64,000 nucleotides of DNA, from positions 23,307 to 87,306 of the forward strand of contig CASENB010000008.1 of NCBI GenBank assembly GCA_949289305.1, read 5' to 3'. The notes beneath the pieces were generated by a model that was not told the origin of the DNA, made no database searches, and saw only the letters and a program-made list of their open reading frames with translations. Position 1 is the stretch's first letter. The number at the start of each line of letters is the position of its first letter. A program made the translations under genes and the position numbers. Positions 36,457 to 44,101 of the stretch are shown here, in pieces. This DNA comes from an uncultured Spirochaetales bacterium. GTDB lineage: Bacteria; Spirochaetota; Spirochaetia; Sphaerochaetales; Sphaerochaetaceae.

Positions 36457-37020
36457 ATGATTAAAGCAGGACAGATTGATAAAGGTACAGCCCTACTAAT
36501 CAAAGGTCAGCCTTTTTTAGTAATCGAAAGGGAGTTCGTAAACCCAGGTAAGGGTTCTGCATTCGTTCGCCTGAAGCTAAAGAGCCCAGCAACAGGGCAG
36601 ACTCTTCAGGAGACAATGAAGAGCCAGGACAATGCTGAAGACATCACAATCGAAGATCGCGACTTCCAGTATCTTTACAATGATGGCGAGAACTTCAGCT
36701 TCATGAATACAGAGAGCTACGAGCAGATCGAAGTTCCTATGAAGAGCTTTGAAGGTTACGAGTTCCTAATGAAGGAAGGCGAGAGCTACAGAATCACAAT
36801 GTGGGAAGATCAGGTACTAGACATCCAGATCCCATCTAAAGTCGTTTACGTTGTAACAGAGACTGAAGATGCGGCAAGAGGAGATACTGTTCAGGGCGTT
36901 ACAAAGGACGCTGTTCTAGAAACAGGATTGAAGATCAGAGTACCAGGCTTCATCAAGCAAGGTGAAAAAGTTAGAGTTAACACAGAGACGAAAGAATACA
37001 TCGAAAGAGTTAACGGCTAA
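36457..37020 (+). CDS. efp: translation elongation factor P
   Basis: A 187-residue three-domain beta-barrel protein. The loop NPGKGSAFVRLKLK carries Lys32, the site of beta-lysylation by EpmA. The C-terminal domain ends GLKIRVPGFIKQGEKVRVNTETKEYIERV, the EF-P signature. It relieves ribosome stalling at polyproline. GAGG lies upstream of the ATG and a strong terminator follows. Physical linkage with epmA supports the beta-lysyl EF-P pathway. Confidence 0.97.
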   Translation: MIKAGQIDKGTALLIKGQPFLVIEREFVNPGKGSAFVRLKLKSPATGQTLQETMKSQDNAEDITIEDRDFQYLYNDGENFSFMNTESYEQIEVPMKSFEGYEFLMKEGESYRITMWEDQVLDIQIPSKVVYVVTETEDAARGDTVQGVTKDAVLETGLKIRVPGFIKQGEKVRVNTETKEYIERVNG

Positions 37021-37026
37021 AAGAGA

Positions 37027-37051
37027 GGGTTGCCAAGCGCAGCCCTTTTTT
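37027..37051 (+). terminator. rho-independent terminator of efp
   Basis: GGGTTGC (37027-37033) pairs with GCAGCCC (37039-37045) around a CAAGC loop, followed by TTTTTT (37046-37051). Confidence 0.85.
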
Positions 37052-37216
37052 AATCATCGATACGTTAGCAAAAAAAATATATCTCAAATAAAATGCATTT
37101 CAGATATTATCTAACGCTTTTTTTCAGTATCAGAGAAATATAATTTCAGCTTAAGTTGGTTTACCAATATTCTAACAAATATTGTCTCGTCAAATTTCGA
37201 TTTTAGCAGCACAAAT

Positions 37217-37244
37217 AAAAAGGGCTCTGCAATGTGCAAAGCCC
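37217..37244 (-). terminator. rho-independent terminator of the nucleoside ABC operon
   Basis: On the minus strand GGGCT...AGCCC with an inner TGCA...TGCA pairing forms the stem, followed by TTTTT. It lies about 25 nt after the stop of the BMP-family binding protein gene. Confidence 0.8.
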
Positions 37245-37268
37245 AAATGGAAAAGACGTTTTTGTCTA

Positions 37269-38510
37269 TTAATATGCAGCATTAAGCCACTCTATTCCGT
37301 CAATCTGTGCTGTAAAATATGGAGCTGACTGGAACTCTGACTCATGGAATGCACCGTCATATACTGCTTCTTCGCTGTCTGCTGTGAAGTCGCCGTCTGT
37401 ATCAAGTGCAAATGCATGTGTTAGCTCTTCTCCGCCGTTAACTGTGAATGTGCTTGTATCGAATACTTCAAGCGATCCGTCTGCGATAGCTGCTTCGACC
37501 TCTGCAATCTTCTCTGCTGTTCCAGGAGCTGCAATTGCTTCGTTTAGAGTTGTCATAACTACTGCGCCGTCGCCCATGCCGCCGCACCAGTCCTGAGGAA
37601 TTGCTTCTCCGTTTACATATGCCTTGATTGCTTCATAGAAGTAGATGCCCCAGTCAATTCTTGTAGAAATTAAGGATGCATTAGGTGCGATTCCTGTCAT
37701 ATCGTTGTTATATCCTGTGTGGAATACGCCGCGTGACTGTGCTGCTGTTGCAGGAGTCGTGTTGTCGGAGTGCTGGCTGATCATTACACATCCCTGGTCG
37801 ATAAGTGCAAGAGCTGCGTCGCTCTCTGCTGTTGCATCAGACCACGATCCTACGAATGATACCTTCATCGTTACAGATGGACATACAGAGCGTGCGCCAA
37901 GGAAGTATGCTGTGAAGCCAGAAATTACTTCGGCGAATGAGTAAGCGCCAACGTATCCGATTACAGCTTCTTCTGGAGTGATTTCGCCTTCGTCAATCAT
38001 CTGCTGAAGCTTCATACCAGCAACAACACCTGCGATGTATCTTCCTTCGTAGATGTTTGCAAATGCGTTATGGGTATTATCTCTTCCATCGTTCCATGAT
38101 GCAGCATTCGTACATGCGATGAATTCGATATCTGGATAATCATCTACAACTTCAAGCATGAATGGCTCAAATCCATAGCTATTATTGATAATGATCTCAC
38201 AACCCTCTTCTGCCGCTTCAATGTTTGCATCAAGACAAGTTGCATCTTCGCCGATGTTATACTTTGTAACCCATTCGACGTTGATTCCCTCTTGAGCCAA
38301 CATCTCTGAAGCTTCGTCTCTGCCGCGGATGAAGTTGAAAGTGTAGCCTTGGTCATTCTCATCACCAATGCATAACAATCCTACGCGAACTGTCCTTGTT
38401 CCATCTTCTGCTGTAGCAGGGGATGCTGCCGTACTCTCTGATGCTCCGCCTGCAAATACGAGGCCCATTGTACAAATGAGAGTAATCAGAACTAAAGAAA
38501 TTTTTTTCAT
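37269..38510 (-). CDS. BMP-family nucleoside-binding protein (PnrA/TmpC-like)
   Basis: A 413-residue secreted protein. The signal peptide is MKKISLVLITLICTMGLVFA followed by GGASES. The BMP fold is marked by VGLLCIGDENDQGYTFNFIRG, NAFANIYEGRYIAGVVAGMKLQ, VIGYVGAYSFAEVISGFTAYFLGARSV and CVMISQHSDNTTPA. The family (PnrA of Treponema pallidum, BmpA of Borrelia) binds purine or other nucleosides. It is the last gene of the operon, after the ATPase and two permeases, has its own AAGGAGG site and follows an intergenic hairpin. No lipobox cysteine is seen, unlike T. pallidum TmpC. Confidence 0.9.
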   Translation of the reverse strand: MKKISLVLITLICTMGLVFAGGASESTAASPATAEDGTRTVRVGLLCIGDENDQGYTFNFIRGRDEASEMLAQEGINVEWVTKYNIGEDATCLDANIEAAEEGCEIIINNSYGFEPFMLEVVDDYPDIEFIACTNAASWNDGRDNTHNAFANIYEGRYIAGVVAGMKLQQMIDEGEITPEEAVIGYVGAYSFAEVISGFTAYFLGARSVCPSVTMKVSFVGSWSDATAESDAALALIDQGCVMISQHSDNTTPATAAQSRGVFHTGYNNDMTGIAPNASLISTRIDWGIYFYEAIKAYVNGEAIPQDWCGGMGDGAVVMTTLNEAIAAPGTAEKIAEVEAAIADGSLEVFDTSTFTVNGGEELTHAFALDTDGDFTADSEEAVYDGAFHESEFQSAPYFTAQIDGIEWLNAAY

Positions 38511-38546
38511 ATATCCTCCTTGTGATATATTGCAAAAGTTCCCAAC

Positions 38547-38564
38547 CTTAACAGTGATGTTAAG
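38547..38564. repeat. intergenic hairpin before the binding-protein gene
   Basis: CTTAACA and TGTTAAG form a perfect 7-bp stem around a 4-nt loop in the 69-nt gap between the last permease and the binding-protein gene. No T-run follows. Such hairpins often protect or process the transcript so that the binding protein is made in excess; that role is an inference here. Confidence 0.4.
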
Positions 38565-38579
38565 ATTCCAAAAACAAAA

Positions 38580-39566
38580 TCACCTCTCCTCTCTGAAGTA
38601 ATTCACCCCTAAAGAAAGAGGAGGCTGTTTATCTCTACCGCTCTTCATGCTCGTAAAGATAAGAACAATTACCGTTACGATGTATGGAAGAATCTTGTAA
38701 ATCTCTGTAGGAATAAACGGAATCGAAACTCTTAAGTACATGATCATCATGGCACCGAAAAGCACAGATCCCCAGATTGCATTAAGAGGTCTCCAGATGC
38801 AGAAGATAACAAGAGCAACAGCAAGCCAACCAACGCCAGAAAGTCCTTCATGGTTCCATACGCATCCAGCTGTCGTCATAATATAAACCATACCGCCTAT
38901 GGCGCTGATTCCACCGCCAATGATCGTTCCAAGGTATTTATATTTCGTAATATTTATACCAGCAGCATCACTTGTAGCAGGGCTCTCTCCTACCGCTCTG
39001 AGATACATGCCAGCTCTAGTCTTCTTTAAAAAGAGATGCATTGCTATAGCAAGAACAACAGCAAGGTAGAAGAACACCGTATGTGAAAATAGAATTCTTC
39101 CGATAATAGGAATGTTAATTAGAAAATCAGGGAAGATAGTCGCAGAGAAGGCATCTTTTAAGCCGTTTCCAAGGGCAACGTATCCACCCTCGCTTACTCT
39201 CATGAACTCACCTACAAACTGTCCAACACCTGTTCCGAAGATTGAGAGCGCAAGTCCGGTAACGTTCTGATTCGCCCTTAGTGTGATAGTTAAGAAGCTG
39301 TAAATTAAAGATGCAAATGCACCAGAAGCAAAAGCACAAAGGATTGCAAGCACGATTGCAACAAAACCAGATGCCGCATCAGATCCTACAGCCTTCTCAT
39401 AATAAAATGCGCCTGCAAGACCGAATGCTCCTCCCATGTACATGATACCTTCAACACCTAAGTTCAAGTTTCCAGTCTTCTCTGTCAGGATCTCGCCAAG
39501 AGTGCCATACATCAAAACTGTTCCGAAAGTAACAGCTGCAACAATTAAAGTAATTAACGTAGTCAT
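38580..39566 (-). CDS. nucleoside ABC transporter permease (second, NupQ/YufQ-like)
   Basis: A 328-residue membrane protein with about eight to nine helices. Visible family features include LTEKTGNLNLGVEGIMYMGGAFG at the N-terminus and RAVGESPATSDAAGINITKYKYLGTIIGGGISAIGG, the region that contacts the ATPase. Paired with the neighbouring permease it forms the heterodimeric channel of a BMP-dependent nucleoside importer. It overlaps the first permease by 4 nt (ATGA). Confidence 0.9.
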   Translation of the reverse strand: MTTLITLIVAAVTFGTVLMYGTLGEILTEKTGNLNLGVEGIMYMGGAFGLAGAFYYEKAVGSDAASGFVAIVLAILCAFASGAFASLIYSFLTITLRANQNVTGLALSIFGTGVGQFVGEFMRVSEGGYVALGNGLKDAFSATIFPDFLINIPIIGRILFSHTVFFYLAVVLAIAMHLFLKKTRAGMYLRAVGESPATSDAAGINITKYKYLGTIIGGGISAIGGMVYIMTTAGCVWNHEGLSGVGWLAVALVIFCIWRPLNAIWGSVLFGAMMIMYLRVSIPFIPTEIYKILPYIVTVIVLIFTSMKSGRDKQPPLSLGVNYFREER

Positions 39567-40654
39567 CTAACCGCCTCCTCTTTCGCTTTCTTTCTAAAGA
39601 TCAAGCGGTAGTTAATAAAGAACTCCGAACTTAACATTGCGAAAAGCAGAATACCGGTTATGATGTCTGCAATAGATGACGGAATCTGCATCCTGGTCTG
39701 AAGAGTGTTCGCACCCTTTTCCAAAATTGCAAGGATCATGGAAATTGCGATCATTGCAAATGAATTGAGCTGTGCAAGCCAGGCAACAGTGATAGATGTA
39801 AATCCAACGCCGTTTGCAACGCCTTTATACAAAGTGAAGTTCGCGCCAGATACGATAATCACACCCACAATACCACTGATCGCACCAGAAATCATCATGG
39901 TACGCATCATAATCCAACCAACGTTCATTCCAGCATATCGCGCAGTATTTACAGAATCTCCAATTACAGCTATCTCATATCCCTGTTTCGTCTTATTCAT
40001 ATAGATATATAAGAAAAATACCAGAGCAAGAACTATAATCCAACCGCAGTTAACACCCAAAACGGTCGGAAGACGGGCATTATCGGAGAACATTGGGATT
40101 AACTGGCTTCCTTTTCTTCCTTCCCATGGGCCTCCCTGAAGATAGGCGACAATGCCGATTGCAATATAGTTCATCATGAGCGTAAACAACGTCTCATTCG
40201 TATTCCACTTTGCCTTAAAGAATGCGGGAACCAACGCCCAGAGAGCGCCGAAAACAGCACCGGAGGCAAACATAATCAGCAAAAGAGGAACGTGCGGAAT
40301 TTTGTCTGCATAAAAGAGCGCAAAATACGTCGCAGCCACAGCTCCCATCGTAATCTGTCCTTCAGCTCCGATATTCCAGAACTTCATCTTAAAGCATGGG
40401 GCAATAGCAATTGCACATCCGAGAAGTGGAATAGCAGTCCTGATTGTCTGCTTGATGTATACAGGTCTTGAAAGAGATCCTGAAACGATTACCGAATACG
40501 CACTAAACGGATTATTCCCCGTCAACATAATAGGAATACAGCCAAGAATTAGGGCAAAGACAATCGACAGGACTCTGATTAAATATACTTTTTTCCTATC
40601 CATCTCCGCTCTTTTTGCAAGTCGGATAAAAGGAGTTCCCTTCTCTTCTCTCAT
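39563..40654 (-). CDS. nucleoside ABC transporter permease (first, NupP/YufP-like)
   Basis: A 363-residue permease with an N-terminal cytoplasmic stretch and about nine helices. It shows CFKMKFWNIGAEGQITMGAVAATYFAL, KWNTNETLFTLMMNYIAIGIVAYLQGGPW and VIGDSVNTARYAGMNVGWIMMRTMMISGAISGIVGV, typical of the first permease in PnrA/BmpA-type nucleoside importers. ATGA overlaps on both sides show strict translational coupling with the ATPase and the second permease. Confidence 0.9.
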   Translation of the reverse strand: MREEKGTPFIRLAKRAEMDRKKVYLIRVLSIVFALILGCIPIMLTGNNPFSAYSVIVSGSLSRPVYIKQTIRTAIPLLGCAIAIAPCFKMKFWNIGAEGQITMGAVAATYFALFYADKIPHVPLLLIMFASGAVFGALWALVPAFFKAKWNTNETLFTLMMNYIAIGIVAYLQGGPWEGRKGSQLIPMFSDNARLPTVLGVNCGWIIVLALVFFLYIYMNKTKQGYEIAVIGDSVNTARYAGMNVGWIMMRTMMISGAISGIVGVIIVSGANFTLYKGVANGVGFTSITVAWLAQLNSFAMIAISMILAILEKGANTLQTRMQIPSSIADIITGILLFAMLSSEFFINYRLIFRKKAKEEAVR

Positions 40655-42174
40655 AAAGTACCCCCTTTAGATGTCATCATAAGTCCTATCTCTTCTTTAG
40701 TGGCTGTTCTTCCGTCCACTACTCCTGCCACCTCGCCAGAGGAAAGCACGAGTATTCTGTCTGCAAGTTCAATGAGTACGTCCAAGTCCTCTCCTACATA
40801 TACAACGGCAGATCCTTTCATCTTCTGCTCTGTGAGCAGATTATATATCGTATATGATGTGTTGATATCCAATCCTCTTACCGCATATGCCGTCAGCAAA
40901 ACTTCAGGCTCATTAGAAATTTCACGTCCGACTAATACCTTTTGAACGTTTCCTCCAGAGAGACGTCTTACAGGATAATTAACGCCAGGGGTAACTACTT
41001 CAAGTTCGTTTAATACCCTATTTGCCAAATCTTCAGGTTCTTTTTTCTTTAACAGCGCCCCTTTCCCTTTCTTCCAGGACCTAAGTAGCATATTTCCTGT
41101 CATTCCCATCGATCCGACAAGTCCCATGCCAAGACGGTCTTCAGGGACAAATGCCATGCCTACCCCAGTTTCCCTTATCTTTTTGGGACTAAGGCCTGAA
41201 AGCTCTACTTCCTTATTCTCTTTTGTAATGAACTTGATGCTTCCGCTCTTTATCGGATAAAGGCCTGTCATCGCTTCCAAAAGTTCCTTTTGTCCGCTTC
41301 CAGAGATTCCTGCGATTCCAAGAATTTCTCCTGTATATGCCTCAAAAGAAACGTCTTTAAGCCTCTCTATCCCCTCGTCATCCACGCATGTAAGGTCTTT
41401 TACTATTAATTTCTTTTTAGGTTTATCGTATTTTGGACGATCAATATTAAGAGTTACGGCATGACCGACCATCATATCTGTAAGGGCTTGAGGATTAGTA
41501 TCTTTCGTCTCGACCGTTCCTATATACTCTCCTTTTCTTAGAACAGCAACCTTATCAGAGACTGCCATAACCTCATGAAGCTTATGGGTAATTATTATGA
41601 TTGCTTTGCCATCAGCTTTCATATTCTTCAATATCAAAAAAAGTTTTTCAGTCTCCTGAGGTGTAAGAACGGCTGTAGGTTCGTCAAGTATCAAGATATC
41701 AGCACCACGGTAAAGGACTTTTACAATTTCTACAGTCTGCTTCTGCGATACCGACATATCATAGACCTTCTTTTCCGGATCTATTTCAAATCCGTATTTA
41801 TCACAGATCTCCTTTACCTTTTTTTCAGCCTTAGGAATGTCCATTTTGCCGTCATTCAGACCAAGGATGATGTTTTCCGTGGCAGTAAAGACTTCGACAA
41901 GCTTATAGTGCTGATGGATCATTCCGATTCCTGCGTTAAACGCATCTTTAGGACTATGTATGTAAATGGGCTCTCCGTCTTTTAATATTTCTCCGCTATC
42001 CGGTTGGTAAATCCCTGAGAGCATATTCATGAGAGTGGTCTTACCGCTTCCATTTTCCCCTAAGAGGGCTAGGATTTCACCTCTGTTAATTTTTAAGTTA
42101 ATGTTGTTGTTAGCACACACCGAACCAAAAGTCTTGGTTATCGCACGCATTTCTATTGCACATTTTTTTTCCAA
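40651..42174 (-). CDS. nucleoside ABC transporter ATP-binding protein (NupO/YufO-like, two NBDs)
   Basis: A 507-residue double ATPase. The first domain has LLGENGSGKTTLMNMLSG and ILILDEPTAVLTP. The second has the variant P-loop GISGSGQKE and signature RLSGGNVQKVLVGREI, but its Walker B reads EVLLTAYAVRGLDI, lacking the usual acidic residues, so hydrolysis probably occurs only at one site. I accept the TTG start at 42174 because AGAGGTG lies 7 nt upstream; the first ATG would be eight codons in. It leads the operon. Confidence 0.9.
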   Translation of the reverse strand: MEKKCAIEMRAITKTFGSVCANNNINLKINRGEILALLGENGSGKTTLMNMLSGIYQPDSGEILKDGEPIYIHSPKDAFNAGIGMIHQHYKLVEVFTATENIILGLNDGKMDIPKAEKKVKEICDKYGFEIDPEKKVYDMSVSQKQTVEIVKVLYRGADILILDEPTAVLTPQETEKLFLILKNMKADGKAIIIITHKLHEVMAVSDKVAVLRKGEYIGTVETKDTNPQALTDMMVGHAVTLNIDRPKYDKPKKKLIVKDLTCVDDEGIERLKDVSFEAYTGEILGIAGISGSGQKELLEAMTGLYPIKSGSIKFITKENKEVELSGLSPKKIRETGVGMAFVPEDRLGMGLVGSMGMTGNMLLRSWKKGKGALLKKKEPEDLANRVLNELEVVTPGVNYPVRRLSGGNVQKVLVGREISNEPEVLLTAYAVRGLDINTSYTIYNLLTEQKMKGSAVVYVGEDLDVLIELADRILVLSSGEVAGVVDGRTATKEEIGLMMTSKGGTL

Positions 42175-42194
42175 TAGAACACCTCTTGGTTATG

Positions 42195-42203
42195 ATTTTA
42201 CCA
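42195..42203 (-). promoter_or_regulatory. extended -10 promoter of the nucleoside operon
   Basis: TGGTAAAAT on the minus strand: TGn plus TAAAAT. It lies about 20 nt upstream of the TTG start, leaving room for the AGAGGTG ribosome site. No good -35. Confidence 0.5.
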
Positions 42204-42296
42204 CAAGATGTGAATGTGAAAAATGTTTTTAACAAAATAAAATTAAAAAAAGAAACGAGAAAAATACATTTCTAACAGCATTTAATCCTTAGATTA

Positions 42297-42458
42297 CTAA
42301 AAAAAGCAACACTTAAATTGAGTTAAAAGGGTTTTACAATCAAAAGTTGATAAAATCTTCCTTACATCATCCACGCTTATTTCTGCAAGTTTTGCAATCT
42401 CCTCATCTGGTGTGAATATTTTTATAAGCAACTCCTGTACCAATTTAGATGTTGCGTC
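42297..42458 (-). pseudogene. possible C-terminal remnant of an Rpn-type nuclease/transposase
   Basis: A 53-codon open stretch without a start codon, preceded in frame by TAG. It reads LVQELLIKIFTPDEEIAKLA followed by EISVDDVRKIL, which resembles the short helical tail (eIakltGLSveeI pattern) that ends Rpn/PD-(D/E)XK-transposase family proteins. The frames upstream contain stops. I read it as the end of a decayed accessory gene; the family call is tentative. Confidence 0.33.
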
Positions 42459-42562
42459 CTAAAACTCTTAGGCCATTACTACAGCCTTCTTTTCTTTCAC
42501 AAATCTTTTAACTCTCTTTCTACTTTTCTTTTAATCATACAGTATTTCTTCATTAGATAAGT

Positions 42563-42615
42563 GCAAAAACGTGATTTTTATAAAAAATTATCAGAGGGGA
42601 ACGAAACGTTTTTGC
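42563..42615. repeat. 10-bp inverted repeat with 33-nt spacer
   Basis: GCAAAAACGT (42563-42572) and ACGTTTTTGC (42606-42615) are perfect complements. The loop contains an AT-rich half and AGAGGGGAACG. It could be a structured transcript or an operator pair; no gene explains it. Confidence 0.4.
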
Positions 42616-42692
42616 GCAATCTGTTTTGTCTTATGAATTAATGGCGTATAATTTTGATTTGGAGAAAGTAGAAATATGGCGAGTCTCAACAC

Positions 42693-42721
42693 TTTACGTA
42701 TTTTTTTCTTTTTGTTAAGAT
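42693..42721 (+). promoter_or_regulatory. predicted promoter of tRNA-Leu
   Basis: TTTACG (42693-42698), a 17-nt T-rich spacer and TAAGAT (42716-42721). The -10 box ends 9 nt before the first tRNA base. Confidence 0.45.
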
Positions 42722-42730
42722 AGACAAAGC

Positions 42731-42813
42731 GCCGGCATGGTGGAATGGTAGACACAGTAGACTCAAAATCTACCGGGAGCGATCCTGTATCGGTTCAAGT
42801 CCGATTGCCGGTA
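42731..42813 (+). tRNA. tRNA-Leu (anticodon CAA)
   Basis: The 83-nt sequence folds as a class II tRNA. The acceptor strand GCCGGCA pairs with TGCCGGT (G-U at the end pair). The anticodon stem GTAGA/TCTAC encloses CTCAAAA, giving anticodon CAA, which reads UUG. The long variable arm CGGGA-GCGA-TCCTG marks Leu rather than a class I tRNA. The T arm is ATCGG-TTCAAGT-CCGAT. The 3' CCA is not encoded (ATC follows). It stands alone, with no other tRNA nearby. Confidence 0.95.
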
Positions 42814-43176
42814 ATCTTCTTTTATTTTAATTATTTACAGTATAAATACACAATCACCTTTACAAGAGAAAACACTAACATGCATGACTGTGTTTTTTAC
42901 TTACACGAAATCTAGAGAAATACTGACTTGCTATTACGATTACGAATGGGAGGAAGCTCCTAATACATTTATGCTTACCAAGGACAAACTCGACATATAT
43001 CATTCGTACACCTTAGAATTAAGAGTTTATTAAGAACTTCATCCCCTCTTGCAAACAGCAATAGGAATAAGGCCCTATTTGCAGAGAGTTTTATTTAATC
43101 TAGCCGACAATGTCCCTTACAGGCTCAGGAAATTCTATGAGAAATTTCATAGAAGCTTTAGAGTCTATGGCGTATT
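42814..43176. other. intergenic stretch between tRNA-Leu and the antitoxin gene
   Basis: It holds a possible small frame at 42884-43033 and a perfect 8-bp hairpin, TTCTATGA/TCATAGAA (43133-43154). Short open stretches on both strands around 43090-43165 (for example KASMKFLIEFPEPV on the minus strand) have no start or recognisable family and may be gene remnants. tRNA genes are common insertion points, so decayed mobile DNA is plausible; no att repeat of the tRNA end was found in the window by eye. Confidence 0.35.
42884..43033 (+). CDS. possible 49-residue small protein
   Basis: ATG at 42884 opens MTVFFTYTKSREILTCYYDY, continuing with EWEEAPNTFMLTKDKLDIYH to a TAA at 43031. The residue mix (Tyr- and acid-rich, few rare codons) is more protein-like than random, but there is no Shine-Dalgarno site and no family match. 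It may be the tail of a decayed gene. Confidence 0.25.
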   Translation: MTVFFTYTKSREILTCYYDYEWEEAPNTFMLTKDKLDIYHSYTLELRVY

Positions 43177-43210
43177 AAAAAATCTCTCCTCTCGCTAAAC
43201 AGCGGAGAGG
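43177..43210 (-). terminator. terminator of the antitoxin gene
   Basis: On the minus strand CCTCTCCGCT and AGCGAGAGG pair around GTTT with one bulged base. TTTTTT follows five bases later. Confidence 0.62.
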
Positions 43211-43217
43211 ATGTTAA

Positions 43218-43589
43218 CTAAATGAACCTAGCTACGGAAACATCAAGGATCTTGGAAAGCTCTTTCGCTGTTGCCTTGCTTATCGCCCTCTTCCCCCTTT
43301 CCATGTCAGATACATGCTGCTTAGTCATATCAAGCTTATCGGCAAGCTCCTTCTGCGTCATGCCTACAAGCTTGCGGTAGAACCGAAGATTGCTTCCTGG
43401 TGTTTCTTTAGCCAATTCCTCCTTGTACCAATCCATGTCATTAACATTCACCCATTTCTCATCCTCATCCTGACGGATGATCTTCATCGAATCACCGAAC
43501 TCTTTCCTGAGGTTTTCAAGAAAAGCAGAGGAAAGTGTACCTTCGATTTTAAAATCATTAATAAGGGGCTGACTCACGACTACCAACAT
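43218..43589 (-). CDS. HTH (XRE-family) antitoxin-like regulator
   Basis: A 123-residue frame whose C-terminal 55 residues are a clear helix-turn-helix: LRFYRKLVGMTQKELADKLD, then MTKQHVSDMERGKRAISKAT. It lies directly downstream of a RelE/ParE-like toxin frame, the toxin-first order of HigBA-type pairs. Two starts are possible: ATG at 43589 (AGAGG upstream, overlapping the toxin end) or ATG at 43487 (MKIIRQDEDEKWVNVNDMDW), which resembles homologues better. The domain is intact although the toxin gene is broken, so it may persist as a repressor or as protection against related toxins. Confidence 0.78.
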   Translation of the reverse strand: MLVVVSQPLINDFKIEGTLSSAFLENLRKEFGDSMKIIRQDEDEKWVNVNDMDWYKEELAKETPGSNLRFYRKLVGMTQKELADKLDMTKQHVSDMERGKRAISKATAKELSKILDVSVARFI

Positions 43590-43814
43590 AATATACCTCT
43601 ATTTTTAACTGTCCTTTCTCTAAATACCAGCGTAGCTCAAGTGGCAATGATATCTGTTTCCACCAAGTGAGCTGTAATGTGGATAGCTCGGCTGTACTGG
43701 GCCTGAAATGCGAAGATCCGTAATCAGTTTCGCAAGAACTTCTTTCTCTTTTTTCCCTAGCTTATCTACGCCTTTTAAAGCCTTGCGGCTGATTACAACC
43801 TCGTATTCTTCAAT
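43558..43814 (-). pseudogene. RelE/ParE-type toxin gene, broken by a frameshift and start-codon loss
   Basis: Reading from 43814 gives IEEYEVVISRKALKGVDKLG, then VLAKLITDLRISG and SLGGNRYHCHLSY, typical of a RelE/ParE toxin family. The frame then hits TAG at 43620. In the next frame the expected end follows at once: RWYLEKGQLKIEVYYVGSRE to SAPY and a TAA at 43558. Homologues usually have about four more residues at this junction, so a deletion of roughly 13 nt explains both the gap and the shift. The first codon is ATT rather than ATG, 6 nt after a good -10 box, which suggests loss of the start as well. The toxin is very likely dead. Confidence 0.72.
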
Positions 43815-44101
43815 TACTTAAATATAAAGCAAAATTGGGTACTCATCAATCCTTATCATCTCGTTTTCCTCATTTCGCAAAAAGCAATCATGCGGGAATG
43901 AGCAGTCAAATATACATGAACTGTGCGTTTTTAGATAATACGCACAAATTATGCATAATTGGCTTTCTACATATGATGTATACATGTAAAACTGTTGAAA
44001 AATTGAAAATATTTCGTCATTATGGTTCCATAGTGAAATAAGAAATATTTATTGCCGGTATTTTTTATTCTCATTTCTCTTAATTTTCATCAGGATCGAA
44101 T
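43815..44101. other. intergenic stretch upstream of the broken toxin
   Basis: It contains the toxin promoter (43821-43849) and otherwise AT-rich sequence with ATGCAT- and TACAT-like palindromic bits around 43960-43990. An open frame at 43835-44041 starts with TTG, has no ribosome site and a composition unlike a protein, so I do not call it a gene. Confidence 0.45.
43821..43849 (-). promoter_or_regulatory. promoter of the broken toxin-antitoxin operon
   Basis: TTGATG (43849-43844), a 17-nt spacer and TATATT (43826-43821). The -10 box ends 6 nt before the ATT at 43814, where the toxin start codon should be. Confidence 0.6.

Larger units (their letters stand above)
42204..42692. other. intergenic stretch with decayed sequence
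   Basis: Apart from a probable gene fragment at 42297-42458 (minus) and a long-spaced inverted repeat at 42563-42615, nothing convincing is seen. A TATAAT at 42650-42655 (plus) and an ATG at 42676 opening a 15-codon frame that reaches into the tRNA promoter are noted; neither is backed by other evidence. Confidence 0.4.

Noticed and set aside
42676..42723. 15-codon frame (MASLNTLRIFFFLLR) upstream of tRNA-Leu as a leader peptide
   Set aside because: Ribosome site is too far (11 nt), the Leu/Phe run is explained by a T-rich promoter spacer, and a tRNA gene needs no leader peptide.
43835..44041. 68-codon plus-strand frame upstream of the pseudouridine synthase gene
   Set aside because: TTG start without a ribosome site; composition not protein-like; overlaps the toxin promoter on the other strand.
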